Source: Cyanoderma ruficeps (taxonomy: Eukaryota; Chordata; Aves; Passeriformes; Timaliidae). From it: a stretch of 64,000 nt of DNA. The stretch covers positions 17,907,716-17,971,715 of the forward strand of contig VZDJ01000116.1 in NCBI GenBank assembly GCA_008694505.1, in the 5' to 3' direction. The notes beneath the pieces are model-generated. The model ran no database searches. It saw nothing but the letters and a program-made list of their open reading frames with translations, and was not told where the DNA came from. The position numbers and the translations under genes were made by a program. Below are positions 39,701 to 54,577 of this stretch, in pieces (within the stretch, counting starts at the first letter, position 1; each line of letters starts with the position of its first letter).

Positions 39701-42700
39701 CATAGTTTTCTCAACTGTTGTTTTCTTTAAAAACAAGAGATTTAAATGAATGTTAACTATGTGACAAGTCTGTGGAATCTACCTTTCTCTAATAAGGTGG
39801 TTTTGAACCAAAATCTGGCAGAAGCGTGTTCTTCTTAAAGACCGATTTAATCCCAAATTAAAGAGTTTGCTTGAAGTACTGTGACTTGAGGCATGATTCA
39901 TCATATGTGACAAAGAGGACAGATCCTTGCTTTAAGGAATAACTCAACATGACTGTCACTGTGGCTAACACCCCTGTAACAGAGAGTTTCTGTCCAAGGC
40001 TGTGACCACAGCTCTGATTGCACCAGTGTTACCACACTTCACCCAAGGCTTTGGCTGGACTCACGCCCTTTCACAGCATCACTTCAGGTAGTCTGTGAAC
40101 TGAACAGCAAAGTTTCAATTCTCACGTAACAGGCTCCTCATCTGTAAGTTTTTGATTAAGGTAAAGGTAATTAGTTACAACTGCACTTCTGTATCTCCTG
40201 AAATGCATCAGGTTCCTTCAGGAGGAGACCTGCTTGTGTAACCATAGGATGTATTTTGTCTGCCATATCTTTGTGACTCTTGGTTTTTTGGCTTGCTAAT
40301 ATCCACAATTTTGGCAGGAGGCAGCAGAGATCAAAGTACTTGGTGTACTTGCTCAGAACAGGAACCTCTAAATAACTGCAGGCTGTGTTAAGGACTGCTC
40401 TTTCTGTGATGATTTTACCACTGAACTCCAGTGTCTCATCTGTACAGCACGCTTTCCTACTGATTAAATTTTGTTTGTGGGTTGCACTCATGATTACACA
40501 AAATGCTGTAAGACTTTCAACTTGCATCTCTGCAGCTGGGCAGCAGATGGAAAGCCTGGTCTGAAAATGTCCAGTGAACCCTGGGGAGGAGAGTGGCAGA
40601 TTTCTTCATTGAAGTCAAGGCATCTCCTGTGACTGGGATCTGTCATTGCCTTTCTGAGAATTTTGCTGCCACCCTGCAAATATTAGTTTACAAAAATATA
40701 GCGCCTCTTTAAGAACAAGCTTGGGCAACTGTTGCAAAGCCATGGTGTGCCAGAAGGGAACTTGGAAGGTTTCATCTGCCAGAGTTGTTTTGCCATGGTT
40801 GGGGATTTTTCCATCCTCTCAGCCTGTTGGTCCAGGTCAGCCACATCTGGTTAGTGGCAGCATCCAGTGCTGAGTGTACCTGAGCAGTGGCTCTGCTGTG
40901 TGAGGTGCTGCTCTGCAGCAGGGATCCTGCTCAAAGTGGTGATCTACCGTCAGCCCTGTTAGGGAGGCAGAGGATGGATGCACTCAATGTTTGGCCACAT
41001 TTCAACAGCAGTTACTTGGACCTAGCTAAAACACCCACTGAACCCTCACCTTGGTTCCCAGAAGTGCTGCTCCTCTAAGCATCTTCAACAGCTGCTTTTC
41101 TGCCAGCAAAAATGGAAACTCTGCTCTTTTATATGGCTCTGACAGCCTGTATTAACTTAGTGTTATGCTGACATTCACCTTCATCTTTCTGTGGTATTAG
41201 AAAGGCACTAATGTTGATAATAGTTTGTGTTTCTTTATTATCCTCCATATGGCCATCCTCTGAGGTAATAAGCAATATATTTAGTAAATGCAAATAATGC
41301 CCACTTTTTCTTTTTGCCTTTTTTTTCCCCTTTAAGTCACATTGGGAGGACTGGCAGGATTGAATAGACTTCTGCTTGTGGCAAAAAGTTATTATTGGGC
41401 TAATGATCCTGTGGCCTACTTCTCCACGCAGTGCTGTTGCTGATGTGCCCTGTGGTTGTGGCTGTGCCCATGCAAAGGTCTCCTTGTCAGGATGTCCAGC
41501 AGTTTCAGTAATGCACATGGCCTTTTGTTCTGTCTCCTGACAACATGTACTTGGTCCCAGGTTTGGGGATATTCCTTTGATCTGAGCTGCCCTGCTTTAC
41601 AGGGTAAGAATTTGCCCTTTCTGGTTAGCTGCATAGGAATCCTCTGAGCTTATTAGTGCATACAACCAATGACTTTATGGCTCTTACACAGTCCTGTCTT
41701 GCATTTGTTTCAGGGGGTTTATGAATCCAAGACAAGCAGGCAGGCTGTGCTGCTGTTTTTGCAGTGTGAGGGAAAGGACTCAGCATGTCAGAGATCTTAA
41801 GAGCTGTCTCTGAGGCAGGGCTGGTGACAGTCCTGGAAGGGCCATTAGTCATGGCAGGGCAGAGATGCTCATTGCACATTGCAGGACAACCCGATTGTGC
41901 CAGGTTTTGGTTTGTGCTTCTGAGTCAGAAAGAAAAGAGCTCAGGGTGAGAGGTGGCATTCTTGGAGGGGTTCATTGAGAGATGCCGACAGGGAAGTTGG
42001 ATCCCTCATTCCCCTTGCTGTCTTGTGTGATCAGAAAGCCCGCAGCTAAGGAGAGACATTTTGAGATGCCAACACCTGGGTGCTGTGGCAGTGGAGCTCT
42101 GACAGATGATTGTATGGCTGGCCTTGTGAAGAGTGCACATAACAAACGTGCCTGAAATAACAGCTGGCTGGAGAGGACAGGCTTGCCAAGCAGGAATTCC
42201 ATGCCTCTACCTTGCTTGTTAAAAGAAGTGTGTTGGTGTGGCAGTCACAAATGAAGCTTTTTCCCTGAGTTCAGAAGCTGATACTGTTTGACTGCAAAGG
42301 AAGGCTCAAGGTGCTGCAGAGACCTGCTGTTTATCTGCTTGGACAAGGAAAAGCTTGATTCTTCTCTAATGATGTGATTATCAGTGGGATCACCACCTCC
42401 AGTATTATTTTTAGATGATAGCTGTGGTCTGTGCAATGGCTTTTGGAACTGCAAACAGAGCAGTTCACATGCAGGGAGGGGTTTGCTAGGTGCAGAGTGG
42501 TGGTGGCAGACAGATGCAGCAGGACAAACCATTTAATGCCAATGTGGTCAATGCTCCCTGGCATGCTGTGCCCTGAACAACACCTGCAAATAGAATGGAG
42601 AGACTCTATTTTCTGTGGAGGCAGCTTGTGGTGCTGCTTGTTTACAGGCCTTCTCTGCTAAGCCAGCATCCATCCACCTGGCATCGCCTGAGGTTGGTCC

Positions 42701-43293
42701 AAACTGGCCAGAGAAAACAAGGAGGTGAGAACTGGGTTGTGTCGGAGATTCAGATGCAGTTTTGTGACAGTTCCTTCTTCCAAGCTTATTTATACTGGCA
42801 TACTGTAAACCAAATCCAAACACTGACAGTGAAGAGGAAGCTTATGAGGAAGTGACTGAGAGGAGAGCTCCAGTGCAGATCCTGGGGGGACAGAGCTTTG
42901 GCCAGCAGCATTTTAAATGGTATCTTGCTGATGATGGGTTGCAGAGGTGTTAGGTGGGTATGGCAAACAGCTATCAGGACTGACAAGCTACAGAGTGCTA
43001 GAGTTAGGGAATAAGAGACAGCAGGGACCTTTTCTTTCCTCATATAGGATCAAGACCTTGTATTTCTGACTGCAGTCTTTAGGACTAGCAGAGGAAAGAG
43101 TGAACCTCAAGAAAGGAAAGATCTGCTAGCAGTAAAGTAGAGGATTCTGCCTTCTTTCCTCTTTAATCTTGTCCATTACTATGAGGTGGAAGTTTGTTAC
43201 TTCTACTGGTGATATGTTTTTATTTCATCTCCAGTTTTGGTCTGTGCAAGGCAGTAATAAAAATTTCAGAGGCAACTCGAGCAGAGGTCCATG

Positions 43294-43380
43294 GGGTTTG
43301 GGTGTTTGTGTTTGGGTTTTTTTGTGTTTTGGTTTGGGTTGGTTTTTTGTTGTTTTGTTTTGTTTTGTTGCTTGTGGGGA
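43294..43380 (+). repeat. T/G-rich simple repeat (GTTTT/GGTTTG type)
   Basis: About 85 bases consisting almost only of G and T, with GGGTTTG words passing into TGTTTTGTTTTGTTTTGTTG. It is low-complexity sequence in WBP1L intron 1. Confidence 0.85.
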
Positions 43381-45430
43381 TTTATTTTTGAGAACTGGGA
43401 GGGAACATGGGAAAAGCAAAAACTAACCCTCTCTTGGCTCTACTTCAGGCTGAGGGAGCTTGTCAAGATACTGACATTTGCTAAATGTCCTGGAGAGGGA
43501 GAGAGAGTGACTTGAGCAGGAAACTGGATTTTGTTAATGAAAGAAGATAGTTCACAGAAGAAGGTGAGCTTTATGTAGTTATCAGTGTCCATCTCCCCAT
43601 CCATTTTGAAGCTACCCACCAACTTGAATGAAATTTGATAGGAAGATACCTCAAAGATGCATAGAATTTCAGGAAAATTCCTGAAAACAGATAGGCATGA
43701 GACACCTTAAAAAACCAATCAAACAGGGAATCACTGAGTGGGAAGCTACACTAGTGAGCTTATTAGCACTGGGAGATTTGTGAGTTGGGTTGACTGACTC
43801 GATACATGCCGTACCTCTTACTAGAGTCTCCTTTGGAGCTCTCATTTTGTGAGCCTGCAAAGTCAGTCAGCCCCGTGGAAAACACTTGTGGGAGGTCAGC
43901 TCCAGTGGTTACAGAGCTACTTTTAATTTTCATTTTGTCTCCCACTGGTTGAAGAGCAAATTGAAGGTGAAAAGGTTGATAAGCTGTAGAAACAGCTATG
44001 AAGAGTGTGTTTTGTCAGGAATCTCACCAGCCATCCTGAGCTTTCCCTGTGTAAAAGGTGTCAAGTGTTCCTTTGGAAGCAGGGAAGACACTTGACCATT
44101 AATGACTTGCCTGCAGACAGTGCAAAGGCTTTTTAGTGAGCAGAACTGATTGACTCTTTCCTCTTGTGTCCAGCATACAGATATGACCAGCCTGTTGTCC
44201 ACAAGAGACCTTGTTTTTTAACTTACTGTGGAACCAGAGCTCATAATCAAGACAGTCTCAGAGAATGCTTCCAGTCAAACAACGGAGTAATTGTGATAGC
44301 TACACCAGAGGCCTGATACAGAAAGAGTGCAAAATATGCAGAAGTCCTCTCCCTTGCTAAGTTCTATATTCCTCACTCTTTGTAATAAGCTTTTTTTGTT
44401 TGTTTGTTTACACTGTATCAGGAGTCGCTTGTTTTTTTAAAAACCTCCTTCTCTGGGATCCTCTTTAAATCCCAGGTGGTGGATGCCTGCCAACAGGAAC
44501 CCATGGGAACTGCATGTCTTCTGTCTCCAGGAGAAGATCAGGCCATCCTGTTGCATAAATTATCCCGTGACAGCCATTCCAGTGGTGGTGGACAGAAAAT
44601 CTGTCCCACACAGCTGGCAGTCACTAAAAGCCCCTTTCAAAGCTGAGCTAAACAAGAATTGAGAGTGACTGTTGTGGAATGAAAGGGTTAAATGGGGGCT
44701 GGGCTCAGAATGAGCTAGGAGGTAAGGGAAGGGCTGGAGGAGGTGGTGGGCATAGTACAGGGGTGTTGTAAACACTGACCAAAACCTTTGAAGAAGGCAG
44801 TCTTCAAGGCCAGGACACTGGGCTGACTTCATCACATCCTGCATATCAATTATAACTGTAAAATTACCAAACTTGTCTCTCTTCTTGGGGGAAGGAAAGA
44901 ACTTTCTTCAAATGTGATCTGAAAGACCTTTACTGTGCTTGGAATGCATGTAACTACCTGAATGCATGTGAAAGTCATGACTCGTGTCTGTATGTCCTGT
45001 GTGATGAATTCCTCCTTTTCTTAGTGGTCGCCTCATTTGTAGTTCGCAGACTGCTTTTCAGACGGTGAATGCCAAAGAAGAGGAGGAGGGTTATGCCTTG
45101 GTTGTGTTGTCTTCAAATTACCTTGTCATTTTGACTTCTGTCTTTTTGGAAGATGCAAACTTCACAAACGGCTTGCAGTTCACTCTTCCAACCTCCTGTG
45201 ATCTGCAGCCTAGGTAAAACAGGCTTGCAGACATCTGTCATTGCTGATTGTCTCCATTTACTGACACTTAGCACTTGGACTCCAGCAGAGCCTATCTTAA
45301 ATCGCTGTGTCAAAAATATGAGCTCTTATTTTCCTCTACTTTTTTCCTAGCTGTATTGTTTTCTTTTTGTCTCATTGTTTTGCTCCTTTTCCCTTCTCAT
45401 CTCACCAGGAATTTTTGCATCTCACATACT

Positions 45431-45456
45431 TGGTTATTAATATTGGTTATTAATAT
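45431..45456 (+). repeat. Exact 13-bp tandem duplication
   Basis: TGGTTATTAATAT occurs twice head to tail (45431-45443 and 45444-45456). Confidence 0.9.
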
Positions 45457-48400
45457 CACTCTCATGTTTGTGGCTCCTTGTTTTTACTGAGTTTCTTGCT
45501 TTTCTGCTCTTTGTAGCTCTACTTTCCAGAGTCTGTGATCATACTAAACCAGTTGTTAGGCTGTCAAAACAAGATTGGTGAGATTTTTCTCCCCAGACCT
45601 ATTTTGTGCTCTTAGGCCTATCATTTGACTGCAAAGTCCAAGGATCATCCTGCCAAAGATGAATTCAGAAGGTCTGGAGAAATTGTTTTGTGTTCTAAAA
45701 CCTGCAGTCTGCTTTTTCTAGATGGACTAGCTGGAGAAGCAGTCCTCCTTTATTTTCAGCATGATATATGTATTTTTGAGGAGCACTGTGCCAGGAAAGC
45801 TTCAGTTTAAGGGCCAGACAAATCTGTCGTTGCCTTGTTTCGCCTTTCCTGGCATGTAACTTCAGGCTGGTATAAAATGTAAGGCTGTATTCCTGGTGTG
45901 GATGAGGCCCAGACTAATCTTTTTTCACAGCCTTTAACAGAGCAGATAAACTTTAGGGAACACAAAGAGTGACAGTGATGGTTTCTTGTCTGTGTTATGT
46001 TATCTAACAGTATATATCCAAAACTAATCCTACTCTAAAAGATTTTAGAAGTGCAGCCAAAGGATTATATATATTCAGTGTGTCTGAATAAAACAGGACT
46101 AAATCTGTGTTTGCAAGCCAGTGAACTGTTTGTGGCTGGAAAATGCAGAGGTCTTCAGGGGAGGAAAGCAGCACTACACAAGATGTTTACAGACCTGGCT
46201 GGGTGATGTGGGCCCCTTGCATCTTGATCTTTTGGAACCAAACAAACGGAGGGTGTATTTGTGTCTGCAAAACTGTGTACCTTGCATAAGTGTAATCTGT
46301 AGTCTGGCTGAGTGCTGCTGTTGGTGTAGCCTTTATCATTACACAGAAAAAGTTAATTTTACAATTCTGGAAACCTTAAGTGCTAGTGGCACTTCACAAG
46401 CTGGGACAGACTCTGAGATGAATGATCCCAGATTTTGTTTATTTGTATTCTTGTGCTGAGAGCTCTTATTATCAGTGGCTCTTCTCTGGCACAGACGCTG
46501 CCTGCCAGCAGTCCTTCTGAGGGCACTTTCCTTCAGGACAGGGTGCAAGGTAAAACTCGTTTATGATTTTAACTAGTGTCTCTAATTAAACAAATTTTTT
46601 TTAACATACTTCTTATATCTGGTTCAACTTAATAACCTGTTCATTTACAAGTCTTGCACTGCTTCTGTGTTGGTCAGCTTTTTTCCTATCCTGGCAGCAG
46701 GCATCTTGCATATGCTTCAGTCATGAGGGCTCTCAAGGGTGAAGTGTCTTGCTAGTTTACTTAACCCAAAAGATTAGTGCAAAGGTAAACAATGGGGGAA
46801 AGTAGAAAACGTTTTGGGTTTAGCTGTTGTTATTTATTTGGGGTTTTTTTTAGGGTGAATTTATAAATATTATTAAAAATATTTTTTAAAAACCCCAATG
46901 TACTCCCTTTGATGCAGAAGTAGTTTTGCAAGAACTCTTCAGTTGCGATCCTGGCTTACCACATGATATTAAGAAAGTAATTTCACGTTTCTCATCTACA
47001 ATGGGGACATTAAAATGGCAAATGTAGTATGAACTGTATTTTTTGTATCAGAATACGAGGAGATTGTGTGTGGTACTGGCTGTATAAATACTGTGTAATT
47101 TTCCTCTTCAGCTGGATGTCTGGATGAAAGTCTTCAGGTCTAAATTATTAATTGTTAACTAAGAAACACTTGCCTTTCTTCTGCAAGGTTTTGGTCCAAA
47201 GGTTTTTAATGCCCTCAAGTACTATGGTCAAACTTTACCTAATTGTCAAGATTCAATTTTATTGTTCTTGGCTTCTTCTGTACTTGAGTGGAGACTGTTC
47301 TTCTATTTATCTGGAAAGCATTATTGTAAATAATCAACATGTGAAGACACATGAGGATTGAGCTTTAGTGCCCTCATGAATTGCATGTGCTCTGTTTACT
47401 GCATGAAAAACAGTTAGTTCCAGTGAAAGCTGTTCCTTCTTTGCAGCTGAGCTAATTGGTTCTGTAGCGAAGTCAAAACATGGAATTTCTTGTATCTTTT
47501 TTCCCCTTGTAGACAACAGCACACAGAGATTTGGAACCAAAGCAGCAGGTTCAGCAAGACGAGCAGTAGGAGAAGCTTGAGCTGGCTGAAATGGAAATGC
47601 AGATTCTGAGAAGGGAGTGCAGAACCCAAACTGGCAGCACAAACTGTTTTTACAGCTGTGTTTTGGCTTCTGGATGCTTAGTACAGGGTAGTCTCTTTTC
47701 TAGGCTTTTGAGCTGAATACCAAAATCTTCAGATGGCCACAAACTATGACAGCCTGCCATACATACCTTGAGAGTGAAAGGGAGAGGGAGCCTGGAGCAG
47801 ATTGCCAGTAGACCATGATCATTGCGGGATGCTCTTGGGCTGGGCAGGCAGAGGAATGACTTCCAGTTGCCCATGAGATTCCTGGATGTCATTATGAAAG
47901 CTTGCCTTGCTTTCTTTGGCACCAGGAATTTGACTACCCAGCTGCTGGGAAGGCTCAGACATCTGTGTTAAGTTCTTTACAGGATGAGGTACCCAGCCTT
48001 TCTGCAAAGAGTAAGATAATCTGATGTGTCTAAGGAGGCCATTTTATATGTGCATACAGAAATCACATCCTTAATTTCCAAACAAGCTTGTTTCTTGCAC
48101 ACTTGCTATTTTACATTTCACCTTTCATTTGGTGATGAAATGAGGATTCTAGTTTAACTTGCTAGTTCTTTAGTGCTAACCTGTCTTCTCCCCAAGTGTG
48201 TGGGCTTTCCATGGAGCAGAAGTCTCTCAGATAATCCTTGTCCTTCCCCAAAGAGGGAACAGGCTATTTCTGCGTGGGTGTTCGTTCTTGCACTTGTTGC
48301 TCTCATTAAAGTGAGAGCTTGTTCAGTTTGTGTCAATAACACCTTTGATCCTCTTATGTAAAAGGAAAACTGGGTGTCCTGCAGGAAAGTCCTCTTTAAA

Positions 48401-51400
48401 GTGCCTTGCAATGTTATGCTTCTACATGATGGTAATAAAGGTTCATAAATCCATACTGGACTGGAGACCAAGTACAGTTCTCTGTATTGTATTCTGCAGC
48501 ACACACAGTTTATTCTCATATGATTGACCTCAAGTGGACTTGTGCCTGTGTGAGTAGCAGCTAAAATCAGTGGTCTGACCACTAAGCTGCAAGCTGCAGA
48601 CAGTAGGTTATTTAGTGAGAATGCTCACAAGTGTCTTGCTGCAGCATTTTCATTCAAAAAGGTCACTTACATGAGTTCGTGCTCAGCTGAATTTAATGTT
48701 CTTTCTCAGCAAGGCAGGCCACATTGGAGAGTGCATAATTATAATAAATACAACTTTGTTCTCAGCTGAAAAATCCATCTGAAATAAATTTTTCCAGCCC
48801 TTCCAAGAAATGCTTTTAGTAAGATAAATAAAAGCGATTCTTGCCGATTGCACATTCATTCAGCAGGAATGTTGGTGGGTGTAGGGTGCCTCCACTTAAG
48901 TCACTCATCACAGTGCCTTCTGGGCTCAGTCATATTCAATAGCTGGCTAAGGATAGCACTTGCAAATTGGGTTTCTCGCAAACCAATTAAACCCAAGTTC
49001 ATTATTTCTTACTTGGTTTGAATCCTGGTTATTATTTAGAGTAAAATTGTTCTTAGCAACAAGTACAGAGAGTTCAGTTACACTCTCAACTCAGACAAAC
49101 TTTAAACAATGCTTTGATAGGTGCATCTGGTTTTTGGGATATGCATGTATTTATACAAGCTTTTGTGGCTTATTTTCTGGTTGGCACTTCTGTGTAGTCA
49201 AAAAAGATTTGTTTTCTTCTGTGTTCTGTTTCGCAACAGTGGAAATACTGAAAACGTCTCAGCCTAAATATGGAAGAAAAACTAGGAGTTGTTCTTTTCC
49301 TCCAAAACTTCTTAACAAGTACTTTTAAAAAAAACCCTCTTTGCTTTCATCTTTCAAGAGACTGAGCAGAGTGTGAACTATCCTATCTTCTCTTTCTTTT
49401 ATTTTTTTGTCTAGGTATAGCAAAGAGGCTCTGCTAGTTGACTGGCGTAGTGCTACTGGTGGAAGCTGAATTTTTGCATAGTTCTCTTGGGTTCATGTGC
49501 AGGTCTGGTTACCTTTGAGGTTTCAGAGAGGCTCTGCAGGGTGATCCTTAAATGTCTTTTTGCTTTCCTTGCAGAGACTCTAGATAAGCAGTTTCCAAAC
49601 TCTTCCACTGAAAGCTACCACAGCTTCTGGTTTAGGAACTACCTCGTTCCCAATTGTTCCTACTGTTGTACAGTTGGTTGTTGCTTCAAGGTCACTCTTC
49701 TGCAGGACTCTGCTGGGATCGATGAGACTGTAAGGGAGAAAAGATCACATGGCAGTGTCAGTTGTAAATGAAAGGTAACACAGTCACTCGGCTCTGGCCC
49801 TGAATTTGGACAGCCCTGTGCTGTACTGCGTGGCATGAAGAGCTAGCTGCATGTAAGCTGTGGTATCTGGTACGTGGTATCTGTCTTGTCCCGTTTTCTT
49901 TTCACTTTGGAGAGAGGGAAGCATGGAGGCCTTTCTAAAGGAACGAAGAGCCTGATATCTAGGAAAGAAGAGACTGTTGACTGTGAAGGGAGAAGGCAGA
50001 GGGACGTGACTGAAATCTGAGTACTCTGACTTCATTAAATGCAAGTGATAGTCTTGGACCTGAGGATGTGGGGTGGAAACTCGAATTTACTTTCATTCAC
50101 CTTCTGTGTGCTAAATTAGATAGTCATCTCTCAATGACTTGATATCTCTTCAAGCCCCAGTGGGTTTCCATTGACACCAGAGAATGATCGAAGGGGAAAT
50201 ATGCTCTCTCTTGCTAGACTGGACTTGTGCCTTATGGTCACATTCATTTAATATCGATTGAGAACAAATTTAATCAGCACTTAGATCATGATGGTCTTCC
50301 TTTTTTTTTCCAAGGTATTATTTTCTCTCCTTGCTTGTCTACTTTATTCCACTGCCTTCCTTTTCCTGTTGCAAGTCTTTGTGTTCTCTCTTTTATCTCT
50401 TGAAGCCATCAGGACTTGAATACTTGGTACTTGCTAATGAACCTTGCTTGGCAGTGAGAAGCCCGTGGGAAGCTTACTTAAGCTAATTGTTGTTTTAGGT
50501 TCTCTCCAGGCACCCTGACCCTATAAGCAGACATGGTTTATTTTAGAAAGATTTTTTAAAGTTAGAAAATCGGCTCTTGTTCAAAAATGAAAACACACAT
50601 TGATGAAAACCTGTATTTCATGTGGGTTGTGTAAACATGTAATTTGGGTTAGATCCAAGCATTGGAAAATATGCAACACTGTTGTCCAGGAAGTTCCAGT
50701 GCAAGAAACATGGGGAACTTCAGAAAGTCACATTAGCTGTCTCCTTGGGGAAGTGCCTCAGAAATCCTGACCTCTGCATTTCTGCCATGTGTGTGATGCT
50801 AGTGGAGATGATCACTTGAGCAGTTGCAATGTTCTTGTATATATAAGTTTGAATGACATTATGAACTGTGGAAAGAATAATGCTGTGCTTCCCAAATGGC
50901 CCCCCAGAGACTCTCCCTCTGCCCCTGCACATGAGCAATTATTGTCAAAGCACTCTCTGCTTCCATCAATGCCATGTTTCCTATAGTCAAATCACAGAAA
51001 CATTTTTCTAGGGGTTCATGCACCTGAATTTCTAGGGGTGATGGCTGTGGTGCTCTCTGACACCTCTGCTCTTTGCCAAACCACCATCCAGTGTGTAAGG
51101 TTTTGGGCTGACACAGATATCCTGTTCCTATCCTCATCCACTAAATGTTTCCTGTCCAAGATGTTAGTTTTACTCTCCTCTTCATCAGCCCTGACAAAAG
51201 TTGTTATTTAAATGTTGCTCAATATTTTCAGTGTGATTTTGGGATGACTGCTAATTCCTTCAATGCCTTGTTTTGTTTTAGAATTTCTAATCTCATTTTC
51301 TATGACTAAGTTCAGTTACGTGATTTCCCCAGTAAGGATTAGGGTTTACTGCTATGGGTACATCATCCTGCCTTTGAAGCTGCTTGCTCATGCTTTCCTT

Positions 51401-54400
51401 GGCAAGCTTTGGCAGATGTGCTTGGGAGCAACAGAGATGGTATCTTTTTGAAGCTGTAAAAGGGTTAATCAGAAGCATGTTTATGAAATCAGGTTGCTCA
51501 CCCTTGCAAGCTTTTACTGTGATCTTTTTGAATCCTTTTGGAAGATTTATCACTTGCCTTTGTAATTTATATTACAGTTTTCTTTCTTTTCTTGAAGCTG
51601 TTTTAATGCTATGTGTGATACTGTAAAAACTACCTATGATAAGTACCTTTTCTTGGATGCCACCTGGAGAAATGTAACTGTCTTCATGTGGATGGCCTAA
51701 GAGTTTTGGCTGGTATTTTTGGGATGGCTGAAGGAGTGTAGAGCAGCCAAAGCACATCTGTAGTTCCAAACCAAACCCAGGCAAAGGACTTTCATCCCTG
51801 GGCAGGCACATCGCTGTTTGTACAGATGCTTCTTCTCAAGAGCCATTTTGTAGGATTGGTCACACAGTCATTGTGGCTGAGTTTGATTATGTGATGGAGA
51901 GAGGGGCTGATGGCTGTTCACGGGAGTATTATTTTTCATCGGGGAGATTAAAGATATTGCTATTGATTAGGAGATGACTTTGGAGATTCTCCAGTGAAAT
52001 AGAGCACCTGCACATATGCAGTACTTTTTGAAAACGGTTAAACAGCATCCTACCTTCTGCTGAGAATTGTTAATTGTGCTTTTGGCTCTGTCTCACTTGT
52101 TGGCACAAGTGAGACCATTTCACCATTGTGAAATTTTTACAACCAAATAAAATATGAGATAATGGTTCTCTTCAAGAGGAAGCTGATAGCTGCCTTAGCC
52201 TCTTTGAAACCAGGTGAAAAGCATGTGCTCGCCTCATTGGGACCTGCACTTACCTGCACTGCACCAGGATATTGATGCAAGGCTCCTGGATTGCAGAGAA
52301 TCTGGATAGTTCTGATAGGGTAGATGTTATGATGCCAGGCTCTGCAGATGTACATGATGCAATTGAACAGAATGTGAAAACCTTAGTTCCTAATAAGTCG
52401 TCTCAAACTGGATCTGTTTGTGCACTTTCATAGAAAATGTGTCTTCATTTCTAGTAAATTTCTAAAGCCATGACAGAGACTATTAGGACTTGCTGTGTTT
52501 ACCTCTGTCTAGTAGTGAATGCTGAGCTTTTCAAGTGCTGCTTTTGGTACAAATCCATGTGTTGTGTACAGGAACTTCTAGAAACCCACAGAAATCAAGT
52601 GACTGTTATTTGTATTTTCCTCCTTGTTAAAATTGCACAAATGTAGACTCTTACTTCTGAAGATTTCATTTCTTCCCAAGGAACTATCATCTCCTGGGAT
52701 TTAAGTATTTGCTGATGCAAATCTCCATGATCAGAGTTAAAGAACTACTGAGTGTCACATCATTAGGTCACCAGTTCAAATCTAGTCCAAAGAGGTAACG
52801 GGCATTTTTATATCCCTAATGCCTTTCATCAGGATTTATGTTTACTTGCTTAAACTAAAAATGGAGCATCTGCTATTCAAAATTATGATTCAAGTGGAAA
52901 ATAAACACTAGAAGCAGTTCTTTCTGTAGCAAAAAAATCCTGTTTGACTCGTGTATCTGTATATGCTTGTCAGCACACATGGAACTTTAGAAGTAATAAA
53001 GGTTGCAGAGAAAAGGATGCATTTAGTTAAGTCTGGTATTTTTGGTATGCTTTTCTATGACTTTTAAATTGCAAGAGCTTTTGAGTAAAATATAGGAGGA
53101 TACAGACTTTGAAGGCAAAGAGATTCTGAAATTAAAAATGCAATGGGAGAGTATTTTGAATGGCAACTGAAACACTTTTGGACAAAGTATTTCTGAAATT
53201 CTTCCAGGCAGCTGGTCTTCTAAAGAGTGATGGTTGGTTGGCTTTTTTTTTTTTCTTTCTTTCTTGTTTGTTGCTTCTAGCACTTCTGTCAAAATCCTTG
53301 TACAAAGCTGCACTGCTAAATCTGACCTCTAAATTCAGATTTATGGTCAAGAAATGTGGACTTCAGTGTAGAGGAACATCTGGTACTTGTGATAACACAT
53401 TGGACTGTACCTTGCCCAGGCTGCAGAGAGCTTCAAGGGTTCAGTTCAGCCACACAGGCCTATGCAGCTTCACGGTTCCACTTTGTTGAGTTGTTATTCT
53501 GAAGTTGGGAAATCCTTGCAGTCTCTTTGACATATGTTGGGATGTGGAAAGCCTTACTAGTCCCTTCAGTCAGAGCCTGACCTCTTGCGTGCTGGGATCT
53601 GCCTGCAACCACCTCTTTCTTCCAGCCTTTTCCTGAATGTTTCTTGAGCGCTCTCTGGCTTGTTTCAGGGACCAGCTTGGCAACGTTATCAGGAATCAAT
53701 AGCTGGAGTCCTTCAGGAAAGAAGTTGAAGACGCTGCAATATGAATTCTGGTGTCCTGGTTGTTAGAATCTGTTAGCAGAGACGTCAAGATGTGAAGAAG
53801 AGAGATGTGAAAGCCGGTACAAGTGTTCTTTTCTTTGTGCTCCTGAGTTGAGAAATTAGGATTTGAGCTGGCTTCCCCACCCCAAAGGCTGTTGCGTAGC
53901 TTCCCATGCATCTTATGCCATGGGAGATCACTAGTAACCTTTGTCAGTATTTTGAGGTACAAAAAGTGGGTTGTGAGGTGTGGAGACAGAAAAATTAGAT
54001 GTTTAATGGCACGGAAAAAAAAATGCCCATAGAACTTGAGTCATCACTGTGGCACTTTGTTATGAGGGTTCCAGTCCTGTGAGTCTGGAAGATATGTTTT
54101 CATGTGTGGTTACTCTGTAAAGAGTCTTCAGTCATGTGAAGATCTGAGTTCTTGGCACTTTGGGAGAAATTATGGGATCATTCATTTTCAGTCCTGATGC
54201 CACTTATTGCTACATATTGCTGGTTATCTCAGAGGCTCTTGGCAATGTATTTATGGCTTCCTGCTTAGAATATTCAGTTACAGTCAAGTATGTCAGAAAC
54301 ATTGAATACATATTTCTGTCTTCTGATGCTGATTTTCTAAAGGCAGTGTTGAAGTTCTGTGTTATCAACAGAATACCAACCACTAAACTATTTCTGCCAG

Positions 54401-54534
54401 TATTTTAAATCTCTGATTACTTTTTGGCTTGTAACTGATATCAGCCAGAAATGACGCATGGCTAGGAATCTTTCTAAATTATCATCCATCTTTTTGCTGG
54501 ACACCAAAAGAGAAAGTTACTGAAGTTGAAAGAA

Positions 54535-54577
54535 AACTTCTTTTCTTTTCTCTTCTCTTCTTTTTTTTTTTTTAAGC
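54535..54577 (+). repeat. Long pyrimidine tract ending in AG
   Basis: A tract of CTTTT/CTCTT words and more than a dozen T is followed by AAG at 54575-54577. It is either a simple repeat or a strong cryptic 3' splice site in the WBP1L transcription direction. The frame after it soon meets a stop. Confidence 0.6.

Noticed and set aside
39895..39940. DKED frame as WBP1L exon 2
   Set aside because: It begins like the expected DKEACVG but has no acceptor and does not continue into the Cys-rich sequence.
46955..47020. Further MIR-like word (TTTCTCATCTACAATGGGG)
   Set aside because: Only one short word matches, with no supporting flank, so it was not listed as a feature.
52760..52800. tRNA-like GTTCAAATCT box
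   Set aside because: No matching A box or cloverleaf could be formed around it.
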